Positions 1 through 8,980 of a DNA stretch of 22,734 bases are shown here, in pieces. Origin of the DNA: DASRTE01 sp035316885 (lineage in GTDB: Bacteria; Actinomycetota; Actinomycetes; Jiangellales; Jiangellaceae); assembly GCA_035316885.1 (NCBI GenBank), contig DATHII010000113.1, forward strand, positions 1 through 22,734. The letters run 5' to 3'. The notes below the pieces were generated by a model that saw only the letters and a list, made by a program, of their open reading frames with translations, was not told the origin of the DNA and made no database searches. Positions within the stretch are counted from its first letter, which is position 1. Each line of letters starts with the position of its first letter. A program made the translations under genes and the position numbers.

Positions 1-729
1 GAACCGGAGAGCGGAGGTCTGCCGTTCCTCGCCCTTGATGATTGCACCCGTCTCCGGCTCCACCCAGAGCGTTCGCACCTTCGCGTAGACATGTTCGGCC
101 TCGACCGTGGGAAGCCCGCTATCTAGGATCGCCCCCGGAACCTCGACAGTGCCGTGCGCCACCGGCTCGATGGTCTGGACGAACTTGTAGACCGTGACGC
201 CGTGGATTTCGTCTTCGCTGTCGTAGGCCGCCGGCCGCGCCTGGGCCAGGGTCGGGTCGAAGAACTCGTAAGCTCTCTTCTCGGTGCCGAAGGGGAACGT
301 GAAGACCTGTCCGACGTGCTCCACGGGGTGGCCGTCGACGTTCTCCCGGAAGCCGGGTACCGCGACACCCGTATGCGGGTCGAAGGCCGCCCGCTGGGTC
401 TGCGTGAAAACCGTGGTGCCTTCCGCGTCCACGGTTTTTACGAAGCTGTCCCAGACCGCGACCTCTCCGTTGCCGGTGGCGACGTCGCTCCGGACGATCC
501 GGGTGGACGTGAGGTCGGTGTGACGCTCCGCCAGGTCGTCGATGTCGAGAATCGTCGCGTCACCAACAGACACCAGCGTTCTGTCGATGTCTGCCGGCAC
601 GACGGCCAGCCGCGGGTACACGTACCACCGCAGCATCGGTGCCAAGACAAACAGGAAGGCAGCTAGGCCGATGAGTGCCAGGCCGACCGTGCGGTGCGAT
701 GCGGTGCCGGGAGGCGCGTCCGTCTTCAC
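1..729 (-). CDS. DUF3068 / PorA-family membrane-anchored protein, C-terminus beyond window
   Basis: The minus strand is open for 243 codons from a GTG at 729 to the window edge, without a stop. The N-terminus is short and cytoplasmic, followed by one hydrophobic segment at about residues 14-33 (TVGLALIGLAAFLFVLAPML). A long polar extracytoplasmic part follows, with conserved-looking strings such as FVKTVDAEGTTVFTQ, HVGQVFTFPFGT and YEFFDP. This matches the DUF3068 family (Pfam now labels it PorA-like), which includes M. tuberculosis Rv0227c. Members usually have 320-420 residues and a second membrane helix near the C-terminus, so roughly the last third lies outside. The start overlaps the stop of the upstream methyltransferase gene by four bases (GTGA), which points to translational coupling. 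The molecular function is not established; an envelope role is inferred from the family and neighbours. Confidence 0.82.
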   Translation of the reverse strand, partial: MKTDAPPGTASHRTVGLALIGLAAFLFVLAPMLRWYVYPRLAVVPADIDRTLVSVGDATILDIDDLAERHTDLTSTRIVRSDVATGNGEVAVWDSFVKTVDAEGTTVFTQTQRAAFDPHTGVAVPGFRENVDGHPVEHVGQVFTFPFGTEKRAYEFFDPTLAQARPAAYDSEDEIHGVTVYKFVQTIEPVAHGTVEVPGAILDSGLPTVEAEHVYAKVRTLWVEPETGAIIKGEERQTSALRF

Positions 730-1559
730 GCGTTCCTCCGACGAAGGGTGCCGGGCCCGATGCTCGCCGACACACGTCCGCCGATGCCCTGGGGGCCGGT
801 GTGGTGCTGGTCCGAGTCACCGATGGTGCGCCGCAGCACGAGCAGCAGGTTCCACGTGACCACCTCGCGCACGCCCGGCAGCCGGACGAAGACGCGGCAC
901 CACTCCGGCAGGTAGCGGGGACGGGCGTCGACGAGCACGGCGTCAGGTCGGCCCTGAGCCCAGCGCAACCCGTCGCTTATCGAGACCGGGAAGAGCGTCG
1001 ATCCCACCTGGTTCTTCGGCGCGTGCCCGGTCCGTCGCTCGTACACTCGGACAGCGCGTTCGGCGCCCAGATAGTGCCAAGGGGATGTCTCGTGGCCACC
1101 CCACGGCGAGAGCCAGTTCGTGTAGGCACACACGACGAGACCGCCCGGGCGAGTGACCCGGACCAGTTCGTCGAGCAGCCTGGTCGGCTGACGGACGTGC
1201 TCGAGCACGTTGCTGGCGAAGGCGACGTCGAGTGTCGCGTCGGTGAACGGCAGCTGCTCACCCGAACCGACGACGGAGAGCGACGTCCCCACGCATTCCT
1301 TGGCCTCGGCCACACTGCGCTCGTTCACATCGAGCGCGATGTACGTGGCGCCAGCCGCGGCGAAGGCCTGAGCGAACTGCGCACGGCCGGCACCGACGTC
1401 GAGAACGAGGCTCCCGGCGAGTCGCGTATAGCGCCCGACAGTCCGCACCGAGTCTGCCGCCAGCGTCGAATAGAAGCGCTGAGGATCTGTCTGTTCGACG
1501 CGGAACGCCGCAAGCAGGGCCATCGAACGTCGCAGGCCCCGGTGCGTAGCGCTGGTCAC
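726..1559 (-). CDS. Class I SAM-dependent methyltransferase (Methyltransf_11 type)
   Basis: This 277-residue protein has a Rossmann-type methyltransferase core. The glycine-rich SAM loop LVLDVGAGRAQF lies at about residues 51-62, the acidic ribose-binding residue in YIALDVNE at about 78, and SNVLEHVRQPTRLLDELVRV corresponds to the motif IV-V region. The C-terminal part (WHYLGAERAVRVYERRTGH onward) resembles actinobacterial envelope-cluster methyltransferases such as Rv0224c. The acceptor is unknown; a sugar or lipid of the envelope is inferred. The start is a GTG at 1559 with no Shine-Dalgarno sequence. A TAGCAT box ends seven bases upstream, so the mRNA may be leaderless. It is translationally coupled to the DUF3068 gene and divergent from the GT4 gene at 1724. 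Confidence 0.88.
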   Translation of the reverse strand: MTSATHRGLRRSMALLAAFRVEQTDPQRFYSTLAADSVRTVGRYTRLAGSLVLDVGAGRAQFAQAFAAAGATYIALDVNERSVAEAKECVGTSLSVVGSGEQLPFTDATLDVAFASNVLEHVRQPTRLLDELVRVTRPGGLVVCAYTNWLSPWGGHETSPWHYLGAERAVRVYERRTGHAPKNQVGSTLFPVSISDGLRWAQGRPDAVLVDARPRYLPEWCRVFVRLPGVREVVTWNLLLVLRRTIGDSDQHHTGPQGIGGRVSASIGPGTLRRRNA

Positions 1560-1723
1560 TGGCCGATGCTAGTTGCCCCGTGCACGACCGCAGGCAACCG
1601 CCTCGATACTCTGGCCGATGCCGAAGCGCTCCCGACCAGGTGGGACACGGGTGGCCGGTGCCGCGTACCCTGACCGGCCAACACCGGCATTCCGGCCATA
1701 GAACCCGCGGAGCACACCCACCC
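1560..1723. promoter_or_regulatory. Shared upstream region of divergent methyltransferase and GT4 genes
   Basis: This 164-base region separates two divergently transcribed genes and must carry both promoters. It contains an inverted repeat GTTGCC (1572-1577) / GGCAAC (1593-1598) with a 15-base spacer. There is also an 11-base direct repeat CTGGCCGATGC at 1559-1569 and 1611-1621. Either could be a regulator site, but both are short enough to be chance in GC-rich DNA. No clear promoter for the rightward gene was seen. Confidence 0.4.
1568..1573 (-). promoter_or_regulatory. Candidate -10 box (TAGCAT) for a leaderless methyltransferase transcript
   Basis: On the minus strand TAGCAT fits the actinobacterial TANNNT -10 pattern. 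Six bases separate it from the GTG at 1559, so transcription would start at or next to the start codon. No convincing -35 hexamer is visible, which is common for such promoters. No ribosome binding site precedes the GTG, supporting the leaderless reading. Prediction only. Confidence 0.4.
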
Positions 1724-2926
1724 ATGAGCGCTGACCCCGAAGCCGGCCGACGCCCGCGTGTCTTGTTCCTCTCGTGGCGCGACCGGAGCCACCCGGAGGG
1801 GGGCGGCTCGGAGATGTACGTCGAGCGGATGGCCCAGGCCATGAGCGAGGGTGGGTGGGACGTCACGGTGCTGTGCGCCAGCTATCCGGGCGCCGCGCGA
1901 GCCGAGCGACTAGGCACCGTGCGGTTCGTCCGGCGTGGTGGGCGTTACTCGGTCTATCTGCGTGCTGCCATGCATGTGCTGGGCCGACCCGATCGCTACG
2001 ACGTGATCGTCGACATCCAGAACGGCGTGCCATTCTGGACACCATTGCTGACCAGTGCGCCGGTAGTGCTCCTGATCCATCACGTGCACAAGGAGCAATG
2101 GCCCGTGGTCTTCGGTCCATGGCGGGCACGGCTCGGGTGGTGGCTCGAGTCCCGGGTGGCACCCGCGGTCTACGGACGATCCCGCTACGTCACGGTCTCC
2201 GAGGCGACACGGTCCGAGCTCGCCGGCCTGGGCGTCGATCCAGCGCATGTGGACGTCATCTACGCGGGCAACGACTCGCCCGGCGAGTTCGACGTCGCTG
2301 AGGGCCCCGGCCGACCCGAACCGCCGTCCATGGTGATCCTCGGCCGGCTCGTCCCTCACAAGCGGGTGGAGATCGCCATTGACGCCCTCGCGTCGCTACG
2401 GGAGCGCTTCCCCACTCTGACACTCGACGTCGTCGGATCGGGCTACTGGCACGACGAGTTGCGCGCCCACGCACAACGGCGGGGCGTCACGGGTGCAGTG
2501 CGGTTCCGAGGGTTCGTCACCGAGGCCACCAAGCACCGGCTGCTCGCCGATGCGTCGGTGAACCTGATGCCGTCGCTGAAAGAGGGCTGGGGTCTCGCGG
2601 TCGTTGAGGCTGCGGCGCACGGGACGCCGTCGGTTGCCTTCCGGGCGGCCGGAGGGACCGCCGAGTCAGTGGTTCACGGCCGGACCGGACTTCTCGCCGA
2701 CGATCCGGCCCAGTTCACGGATCACGTGGCTTCGCTGCTGAGCGATCCGCAACTTCGAGACGAGATGGGTGCAGCCGCCCGCAGATACGCCGGTCAATTC
2801 ACGTGGACGTCGACCGGTGAGCAGTTTCGCGCTCTCGTCGAATCCGTCAGGTTTCCGGCGCCTGCCGGCGCAGCCGCGCTGCCTGCACAACCGCCGACCG
2901 CGACGGACGGTGATCCAGCACCTTAG
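1724..2926 (+). CDS. GT4-family glycosyltransferase
   Basis: This 400-residue retaining glycosyltransferase has a GT-B fold. The N-terminal acceptor domain begins PRVLFLSWRDRSHPEGGGSE, with the Gly-rich loop expected for GT4 enzymes. The C-terminal nucleotide-sugar domain opens with VILGRLVPHKRVEIAIDAL at about residue 203. It carries the E-x7-E motif in EGWGLAVVEAAAHGTPS near residues 288-296. The frame stays open upstream to an ATG at 1580, but that extension is low-complexity and overlaps the divergent promoter region, so the ATG at 1724 was chosen; only a weak GGAG precedes it. The closest remembered relative by context is Rv0225, which also sits divergent to a methyltransferase. Donor and acceptor are unknown. 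It converges with the next GT4 gene, only 14 bases separating the stop codons. Confidence 0.87.
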   Translation: MSADPEAGRRPRVLFLSWRDRSHPEGGGSEMYVERMAQAMSEGGWDVTVLCASYPGAARAERLGTVRFVRRGGRYSVYLRAAMHVLGRPDRYDVIVDIQNGVPFWTPLLTSAPVVLLIHHVHKEQWPVVFGPWRARLGWWLESRVAPAVYGRSRYVTVSEATRSELAGLGVDPAHVDVIYAGNDSPGEFDVAEGPGRPEPPSMVILGRLVPHKRVEIAIDALASLRERFPTLTLDVVGSGYWHDELRAHAQRRGVTGAVRFRGFVTEATKHRLLADASVNLMPSLKEGWGLAVVEAAAHGTPSVAFRAAGGTAESVVHGRTGLLADDPAQFTDHVASLLSDPQLRDEMGAAARRYAGQFTWTSTGEQFRALVESVRFPAPAGAAALPAQPPTATDGDPAP

Positions 2927-2940
2927 CCTTCTGCTGCGCG

Positions 2941-4008
2941 TCACGGCTCGCGGCGAGCGAGCGCGGCTCCGATGGCCGCGCAGCTGGCGGGGAGGTCGTG
3001 TTCTCTGAGAGCCCTGGTCCGGTTCTCGGCACCGACCTTCCGGCGGAGAGCCTCGTCGACCAGGAATCGGGTCAACGCTGCTCCGAGCGCCTCGGGGTTG
3101 TTGGCCGTGCGAACGTTTGGTGGTCGTACGGCCTCTCCGTTGGTACCGCAGACGGTCGTCACGATGGGCAGTCCCGTGGCCATCGCCTCCAAGTAGGCCA
3201 GCCCGAACTGCTCATTCCACTTCCACGTCGCCCGCGGCGCAGTGACGAACACGGACCCCCGCCGCAGCGTCTCGGCAACCGCGTCGGAGTCGCCTGGTGG
3301 AACCATCTCGACGCCACTGCGTGGGTCGGCGGCGGCACGCCGGACTATCGCTTCCATCGGACCTGCCCCCATCACCAGCAGCTTTGCCTCCGGTACCGAC
3401 AGGCGGGCGAACGCGAACGCATGGAGCACCGTGTCGATGCCCTTGTTCGCAGCAAGCGGCGAGGTGAAGACGGCGACGGGTTCGGTCAATGAGGACTCGG
3501 CCGGATAGAAGGTCGACGTGTCCACGCCAGGGACGACGACCGAGATACGGTCGTCGTCCACGCCGTGTTCGAGAAGATGCTGGCGTGACGCCTCCACCAA
3601 ACAGACGAACAGGTCGGCGTCGAGCGCGCGCCGGAATGCCTGCCGGTAGGGCGGCAGGTGGTACAGCGGCTGGTGCGTCAGGTTCTCCCAGGTGATCACC
3701 GCCTGCCGGAGCCCATGCCGGCGCGCATAGGCAGCCGCCTGTCCGGTGACGATCGAGCACAGTTCCAGCGACGCGACCCAGTCGAAGTTCGGCGTCAGTG
3801 CGGACAATCCGCGGATCCAGGCGAGGGCGCCGGCCTCCACGAAGCGCCGGATCGGGCGGACGTATAGGCTCGGACGCCATTCCACGTCGCCGTCGGGGCA
3901 CATCGCCGCCAGAGCGGTCACGTGTGTTTCGGGTACCTGCGAGAGCCACCACAGCTCCCGCCGCGGCCGCTGATCGGGAAGCGACACCCAGAGCAGCCGC
4001 CGGGTCAC
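2941..4008 (-). CDS. GT4-family glycosyltransferase, last gene of the AftD operon
   Basis: This 355-residue protein has a GT-B fold. N-terminal segment RRLLWVSLPDQRPRRELWWL is followed by an acceptor domain. The donor domain begins near PVAVFTSPLAANKGIDTVLH, with the retaining GT4 E-x7-E motif in EQFGLAYLEAMATGLPIV near residues 268-276. The GTG at 4008 is preferred over an upstream start at 4059. It gives a four-base GTGA overlap with the stop of the GT2 gene, the same junction style as elsewhere in this cluster. The protein lacks membrane segments and so probably works on the cytoplasmic face with a nucleotide sugar. It ends 14 bases from the convergent GT4 gene. Its sugar specificity cannot be told. 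Confidence 0.86.
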   Translation of the reverse strand: MTRRLLWVSLPDQRPRRELWWLSQVPETHVTALAAMCPDGDVEWRPSLYVRPIRRFVEAGALAWIRGLSALTPNFDWVASLELCSIVTGQAAAYARRHGLRQAVITWENLTHQPLYHLPPYRQAFRRALDADLFVCLVEASRQHLLEHGVDDDRISVVVPGVDTSTFYPAESSLTEPVAVFTSPLAANKGIDTVLHAFAFARLSVPEAKLLVMGAGPMEAIVRRAAADPRSGVEMVPPGDSDAVAETLRRGSVFVTAPRATWKWNEQFGLAYLEAMATGLPIVTTVCGTNGEAVRPPNVRTANNPEALGAALTRFLVDEALRRKVGAENRTRALREHDLPASCAAIGAALARREP

Positions 4009-4856
4009 CCGACCTCCGCGTCGGCCCGGGCCGCTCGGCCGGCCTGTCGGCCCTGCCACGCGCCAAGCACGTACGCCCCCGCCTCTGCGGTACGAAGGAG
4101 GAGCATCCCACCGGCATGCAGGGGGTCGAGAACGAGCTGGCGGCGATGGCGCCAGAACGCCCGCATCGTGGCCTTTCCCTGCTCCGCGACCTGACCCGGA
4201 TTCACGGCTGCGAACGCCGGAATGCTTCGTCCGTAGTACACACGTTTGGCCAGCGCGGAGCGTAAGGTCAGCCGACCCTCGTCATGCTCGACCAGTACCG
4301 GGGCGAGCGCCCAGCAGACGCCCGCGGCTCGCAGCCGGTGCCGCAGGTCCGTGTCCTCGAGGCCGGTCATGGCGACGTCGAAGCCCCCGACTTCCGTCAG
4401 TGTGCTTCGCCGCAGCAGTCGGGGATTGTGAACCGAGCCCTGGTCCAGGTAGCACGAACGCTCCAGGCTCCGGCATGCGGTCCAGAAGCCGGTACCCACC
4501 GTGCACTCCGGCAGCGCCACGGCGTCGACACCTTCACGCCGGGCGGTTTCGAGTGCCTTGTGTAGCGACCCGGCGGGAAGCAGCATGTCCGAGTCCAGCC
4601 ACAGGACCCACTCGCCACGTGCTCTCGCCACTCCGAGGTTGCGCTGGGCCGAACGCTCAGGGCCAGCGCGTACGGCGATGTCGGCGCCGTGCTGCGCCAC
4701 CTCCCACGTGCCGTCGATGCTGTCGTTGTCGACCACGATCAGCTCCAGCACGACGTCCGCCCGTTGCGCGTGCACGGATTCGAGGCACGCTTCGAGAGTC
4801 CGGCCCGAGTTGCGGGTCGGAACCACGACGCTGACGAGCGGACCGGGGCCGGTCAT
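4005..4856 (-). CDS. GT2-family glycosyltransferase
   Basis: This 283-residue inverting GT-A enzyme shows the classic order of GT2 motifs. VSVVVPTRNSGRTLEACLES lies at residues 8-27, DND at 43-45 (uridine binding) and the metal-binding DSD at 88-90. GLEDTDLRHRL near 166-176 provides the acceptor-side ED acid pair. A moderately hydrophobic C-terminal stretch (GGMLLLRTAEAGAYVLGAW) may touch the membrane. The frame is open further upstream into the AftD gene, but MTGPGPLVSVVVPT at 4856 is the natural start, 14 bases after the AftD stop. It overlaps the following GT4 gene by four bases. It likely adds a sugar to the same lipid-linked glycan or makes a donor for AftD; this is inferred from the operon alone. 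Confidence 0.88.
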   Translation of the reverse strand: MTGPGPLVSVVVPTRNSGRTLEACLESVHAQRADVVLELIVVDNDSIDGTWEVAQHGADIAVRAGPERSAQRNLGVARARGEWVLWLDSDMLLPAGSLHKALETARREGVDAVALPECTVGTGFWTACRSLERSCYLDQGSVHNPRLLRRSTLTEVGGFDVAMTGLEDTDLRHRLRAAGVCWALAPVLVEHDEGRLTLRSALAKRVYYGRSIPAFAAVNPGQVAEQGKATMRAFWRHRRQLVLDPLHAGGMLLLRTAEAGAYVLGAWQGRQAGRAARADAEVG

Positions 4857-4870
4857 GGGCCGGAAGTCTC

Positions 4871-7800
4871 TCACGGTCGTACCGACTGCTCGGCCGGCGT
4901 TCGCGCCCGCACTGCTCGGTGAGGCATGTGCGCCATGACGACCAGCAACAGCCCCGACAGGGCGAGCAGATGGGCAGCCGGGGTACCGGTGACGAGTTCT
5001 GGCGTCACGGTTGCGAGATCCCCGCGGTTCACCAGCAGGTAGGCCACCGGCGCGGAGGCCACCAGAGTCGCGCCGGTGAGGACGAGAGCGCGTCTGCCCA
5101 AGGGCACGAGCGCATCCACGGCGAGTACCACCACCGCGATGCCGAGCAGCCACGGTCCGCCCACGAACCACGCCCCAGCGCCGAGCAATGCCGACCAGAG
5201 CAGCCGGGCTCGGACCTGGTCTCGTTCTTGACGTGCTTCACCGGTCGCAGCGGGAGGACCGGCGCGGGCAACGTAGCGGCCCGGCTTCCTGCCGCGGACC
5301 AGCACGACCAGACACCCCGCCAGGGCGATCAGGCTTGCGCCGAGGGCAACGTCCGCACGAAGCTGCGGCCCGTAGCGCAGTTCTACGATCGCATCGCCGG
5401 AGACATCTATCGGCCACGCGGCCGCATACCCGTTCACCACCGATGCGGGCCCGAGCTCGACGCCGTCGACGCTCGCCGTCCAGGCCTGTGCTGCCGCCTC
5501 GGCCAGGACCAGCATGAATGGTCCGTCGGCTCCCGCAACCTCGACCGTCCGTGAGCGTGGCGACCACGTCGTCAGGCGGACCTCCGGAAGGGGGTCGATG
5601 CGGACATGCGTGTCGCGTGCATCGAGCAGGTACAGGCGATCCAGCAGCCACGGCCCGCCGGTCCGTAGTTGGCGCTCACCGGCGTCCACCTGCAGGTGAC
5701 CGTCGCCGCAGGTGGCGAGCGTGAACGTACCGTCGTCGCCGATCGGCTCCGCGATGGCTGCTTCGAGCGGCACGTCGTCGAAAGTTCCGATCGGCACGCA
5801 CCGGCCGACGGCTTCATGAAGCGGATCAAGCGCCACCGACCAGTCGCCCACCTCGAGCTCACTGATGCCGACGAGTTCCTCGGCGGCTGGGTTCGACACT
5901 TGCGTGATCGTCACCGTCACCTCCGTGGCCACGGGCACGTCGAGCGGGATGGTCGTGTCCCGTGCGGACAGGGGGTACCGGCCCATCGATACTCCGTCGA
6001 TGGTGATCTCCGCCTCGCTGATGTGACTGCCGTCCGCTGTCTGCCGCTGACCGACGACGATGTCGTCGAGGGCCTGACCGGGACCGGCGAGATGCAGGGA
6101 CGAGCCGATCACCGGTGCACCGGGAAGCCAGGCTGTATCGGTGTCGCCGTCGACGGCCTGTGACCCGCGCACCGTCAGCAGGTCGAACGCCGTCGACGAA
6201 GCGCTCGCCACGACCTGGGGATCGCCACCGAGCAGGAGGTCGAGGGCCTGGCCGCCCTCGGGTCCGACGAGCCTTCCGTGTCCCTCCAGGACGAAGTTCC
6301 GGTCATCGGGCAGCACCACATCGCGGTCGAGGGTCCGCTCTTCGTCAGGCGTAGCGCCACGGATGCCCACCTGTCGCGACAGCAGAACGTCCAGCGGTGT
6401 CGCCGCCAGTGCCGCGCGGCCCTCGTCGTCCAGGCCTTCGACCAGATTGGTCAGCGTGAGCGGCAGCCGGGCGACCCGGCGGGCCTGGACACCCTCGACC
6501 TCGACCTCCGACACGCCCAGCAGGTTGTCGCCTTCACCGCGAACGTCGACGACGACGACGGCCAGTCGGTCCGTGACGACACCGCCGAGGTCTGCGACGG
6601 CAACGCCGTCAGACCCGACCTCCACGAGTTGGCTTCGCTCTCCCGCCGTGATTCGGACCCAGGCGATCTCGCGTGGACCCAGGCGCGCTATCCGCACGCC
6701 GACGCCGTCCACGGCTCGCATCTCGGTCAACTCGATGTCAAGCGTGGCACCGATGCCCCGGTCGGAGTCGCCGAACTGCCAGGCGGTGTCCCCGTTGCCG
6801 TCCAGCGCCATCTCGGGCGCCGACCACGGCAGCGGTCCGGTCCTCCAACCACTCTGGCTTGCCGTGACCTGCGGGCCCTCCACGCGGAGCACCGTTTGGT
6901 CATCCGGCCCGCCAAGCCCGAACGAGGTGGACGGGGTCTCGTCCACAGGCAACAGCGGGCCATGCGCGGATGTGAGCCGGTTCTGTTGCCAGCCGAGCCT
7001 GCGATTCGTGTCGGTCATGACCAGGCGCCCGCCGTCGTCGAGCGCAGCCTCCAGATCCGACGTGTCGAGGTCGGCGAGGTACCGGAAGGGGACGAAGCCG
7101 TCCAGTAGGCCGGCCTGCGCAGCCGGCGCGACCGCGAACCCGTCTCCCGCGATCAGGACCGGTTCCACTGCCGACGCGGCAGACACCAGGCTGCCGCCCT
7201 GCACAATGTCGAAGACCTGGAGTGGCGACAGCGTGTCACTGGTGTTCTCGCCCGGATCGCCGTAGGTCGCTCCCGGCCGGATACCGTCGCTTCCACGGAC
7301 CTGTGCGTCGACGTCCGCGGGAGACGCGCCTTGCCAGCGCAGCCAGCGCTGGTCCCGGCGAACGAGCAACTGCTCCACGCCCAGGTACCTTGCATACGCC
7401 CGCAGCGCCTCCGGCGGCGCCGTGCGCTCCTGCAGCGTCGTGTCGGCGGCGAGTAGCAGATTCGCCGCATGCGCGGATGCTGTGGGAAGCGTGTACCGAA
7501 TCACCGACGGCCGGTCCAGGAGCGCCCGGTTGAGATCGTCGGGGATGGGCTCGGTCCATGCATAGTCGGCCTGGGACTGGCCGGGGAGGAACCACACGCG
7601 TGAGCCGTCGTCGGCATCGTCGAGGTCGGCGGCCGCAGCCCGCCAGTAGTCGGGAACGTCGTACTCGACGGTGAACAGCCGTCCCGCCAGCGCGGGCTGT
7701 ACTGCTGCGGTCGTGACCAAAACGAACGCACCCAGCCCCGCCGCGACGTGCCAGCGTGCCGTCGAGCGACGCGTCAGGTAGGTGACCCCCATCGCGAGCG

Positions 7801-8980
7801 CCAGCGTGGCGCCGAGGACGAGAACCGCTCCCACCTTGTTCGTAGTACGGAACGCTGCGACCACCGGGACATGCTCGAACAGCCAGCCGAGTGTCCGGCC
7901 CAACGGCGACGGGTGCTCCGGAGGATGCTGTCCCACCATGATCAACGCAGCCGGGACGATGAGCAGCAGCGCCACGATCGCTGTCCGGCGGCGAGTCAGA
8001 GCCAGGGCAGCGAGCACCAGAGCAGGCAGGAATCCAGTGAGCACCACCAGCCACGGGGCAGTGATGTATCCGGAGAAGCCCGGCTGCCACGGACCGCCAC
8101 CATCGCCGCCGTACATGGGCCACAGGCCGAGCCCGCGGAGCACCTCGGCTGCCGACGACGGCGCCGCGATCGCTTCCAGTGACTCGGAGTGGGCCAGCAC
8201 CACGGAGCCGGTGCCCACCGCGCCGAGCGCGGGCACCAACCAGTACGCGGACACCGTGACCACCACGACGGCCGTCCGGGCCAACGTGCTGCCGATGTGC
8301 CGCCATGGCACCTGCTCGGCCCGAGCGGTCGCGACCAACGCGGGCAGCACCAAGAGCTGCATCAGTGCAACAACACCGGCATTGATGCCGGTCATCGCCG
8401 CGAACGCGAGCCCAGCGATCACCGGATACCGCCATGCCCGTTCGTGTCTCAGCCCGGCCAGAATCGCCAGCGCGAACCATGGCAGCATCGCCCACGGGAG
8501 CAAGATCGCCAAGGTGGACCCGGCGACCACGACGTACGGGTTCGCAACGTACGCGATGGCCGCAACCACCCGTCCGGCACGCGTCGCCCGGTCGTCGCTC
8601 ACGTACCGGACGAACTGCCTGGCTCCGAGAGCTCCGACGATCAGCAGCGCCACGCGAATCAGACGCACCGCTACCTCGGGTGACGCACCGAGTGCGTCCA
8701 GACCGGCGACGACGAAGGCGACCGGTGCCAGCCCGACGTCGAAGCTGGCGGACCCCAGGAATGGATCTTCTCGCCAGGCTGCCAGGTAGTCGACCGCCGA
8801 CCGCCACGGCGCGAGATAGACCTCGGGCTTGATGTCGGGGACGAACGACTCTGGACTGGACAGCCACACGGCTGCAGCAGCCAGCGTCACGAAGACAGCG
8901 AACGCGAACCACTCGCCACGCGCACCGCGGAACACCGGTTCACGCAACCCACGGGCCCGTCGAGCCAGGCCGGTGATCAT
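4871..8980 (-). CDS. aftD: AftD-like alpha-(1->3)-arabinofuranosyltransferase (GT-C, DUF3367)
   Basis: This 1369-residue membrane protein is close in size to M. tuberculosis AftD (about 1400). The N-terminal third (to about residue 460) is a multi-pass GT-C domain. Its first outer loop contains SFVPDIKPEVYLAPWR (D49), matching the conserved loop acid of the family. A long extracytoplasmic part follows, with two discoidin-like carbohydrate-binding signatures: ALDGNGDTAW near residue 727 and AVDGDTDTAW near 947. Several more membrane helices occupy about residues 1190-1360. Known AftD uses decaprenyl-phosphoryl-arabinofuranose to branch arabinan outside the membrane. The ATG at 8980 forms an ATGA overlap with the stop of the upstream methyltransferase; the longer open frame to 9205 is rejected because it runs into that gene. 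Whether this host makes true arabinogalactan is unknown, so arabinose specificity is inferred. Confidence 0.87.
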   Translation of the reverse strand: MITGLARRARGLREPVFRGARGEWFAFAVFVTLAAAAVWLSSPESFVPDIKPEVYLAPWRSAVDYLAAWREDPFLGSASFDVGLAPVAFVVAGLDALGASPEVAVRLIRVALLIVGALGARQFVRYVSDDRATRAGRVVAAIAYVANPYVVVAGSTLAILLPWAMLPWFALAILAGLRHERAWRYPVIAGLAFAAMTGINAGVVALMQLLVLPALVATARAEQVPWRHIGSTLARTAVVVVTVSAYWLVPALGAVGTGSVVLAHSESLEAIAAPSSAAEVLRGLGLWPMYGGDGGGPWQPGFSGYITAPWLVVLTGFLPALVLAALALTRRRTAIVALLLIVPAALIMVGQHPPEHPSPLGRTLGWLFEHVPVVAAFRTTNKVGAVLVLGATLALAMGVTYLTRRSTARWHVAAGLGAFVLVTTAAVQPALAGRLFTVEYDVPDYWRAAAADLDDADDGSRVWFLPGQSQADYAWTEPIPDDLNRALLDRPSVIRYTLPTASAHAANLLLAADTTLQERTAPPEALRAYARYLGVEQLLVRRDQRWLRWQGASPADVDAQVRGSDGIRPGATYGDPGENTSDTLSPLQVFDIVQGGSLVSAASAVEPVLIAGDGFAVAPAAQAGLLDGFVPFRYLADLDTSDLEAALDDGGRLVMTDTNRRLGWQQNRLTSAHGPLLPVDETPSTSFGLGGPDDQTVLRVEGPQVTASQSGWRTGPLPWSAPEMALDGNGDTAWQFGDSDRGIGATLDIELTEMRAVDGVGVRIARLGPREIAWVRITAGERSQLVEVGSDGVAVADLGGVVTDRLAVVVVDVRGEGDNLLGVSEVEVEGVQARRVARLPLTLTNLVEGLDDEGRAALAATPLDVLLSRQVGIRGATPDEERTLDRDVVLPDDRNFVLEGHGRLVGPEGGQALDLLLGGDPQVVASASSTAFDLLTVRGSQAVDGDTDTAWLPGAPVIGSSLHLAGPGQALDDIVVGQRQTADGSHISEAEITIDGVSMGRYPLSARDTTIPLDVPVATEVTVTITQVSNPAAEELVGISELEVGDWSVALDPLHEAVGRCVPIGTFDDVPLEAAIAEPIGDDGTFTLATCGDGHLQVDAGERQLRTGGPWLLDRLYLLDARDTHVRIDPLPEVRLTTWSPRSRTVEVAGADGPFMLVLAEAAAQAWTASVDGVELGPASVVNGYAAAWPIDVSGDAIVELRYGPQLRADVALGASLIALAGCLVVLVRGRKPGRYVARAGPPAATGEARQERDQVRARLLWSALLGAGAWFVGGPWLLGIAVVVLAVDALVPLGRRALVLTGATLVASAPVAYLLVNRGDLATVTPELVTGTPAAHLLALSGLLLVVMAHMPHRAVRARTPAEQSVRP

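Noticed and set aside
6141..7265. Long Ser/Arg-rich plus-strand frame of over 370 codons
   Set aside because: It lies wholly antisense to the AftD gene, is low-complexity and Ser/Arg/Thr-rich, as expected for a GC-rich shadow frame.
7236..8912. 558-codon minus-strand frame inside aftD
   Set aside because: Same strand but shifted frame of AftD; Arg/Gly-rich with no domain, whereas the AftD frame has helices and family motifs.
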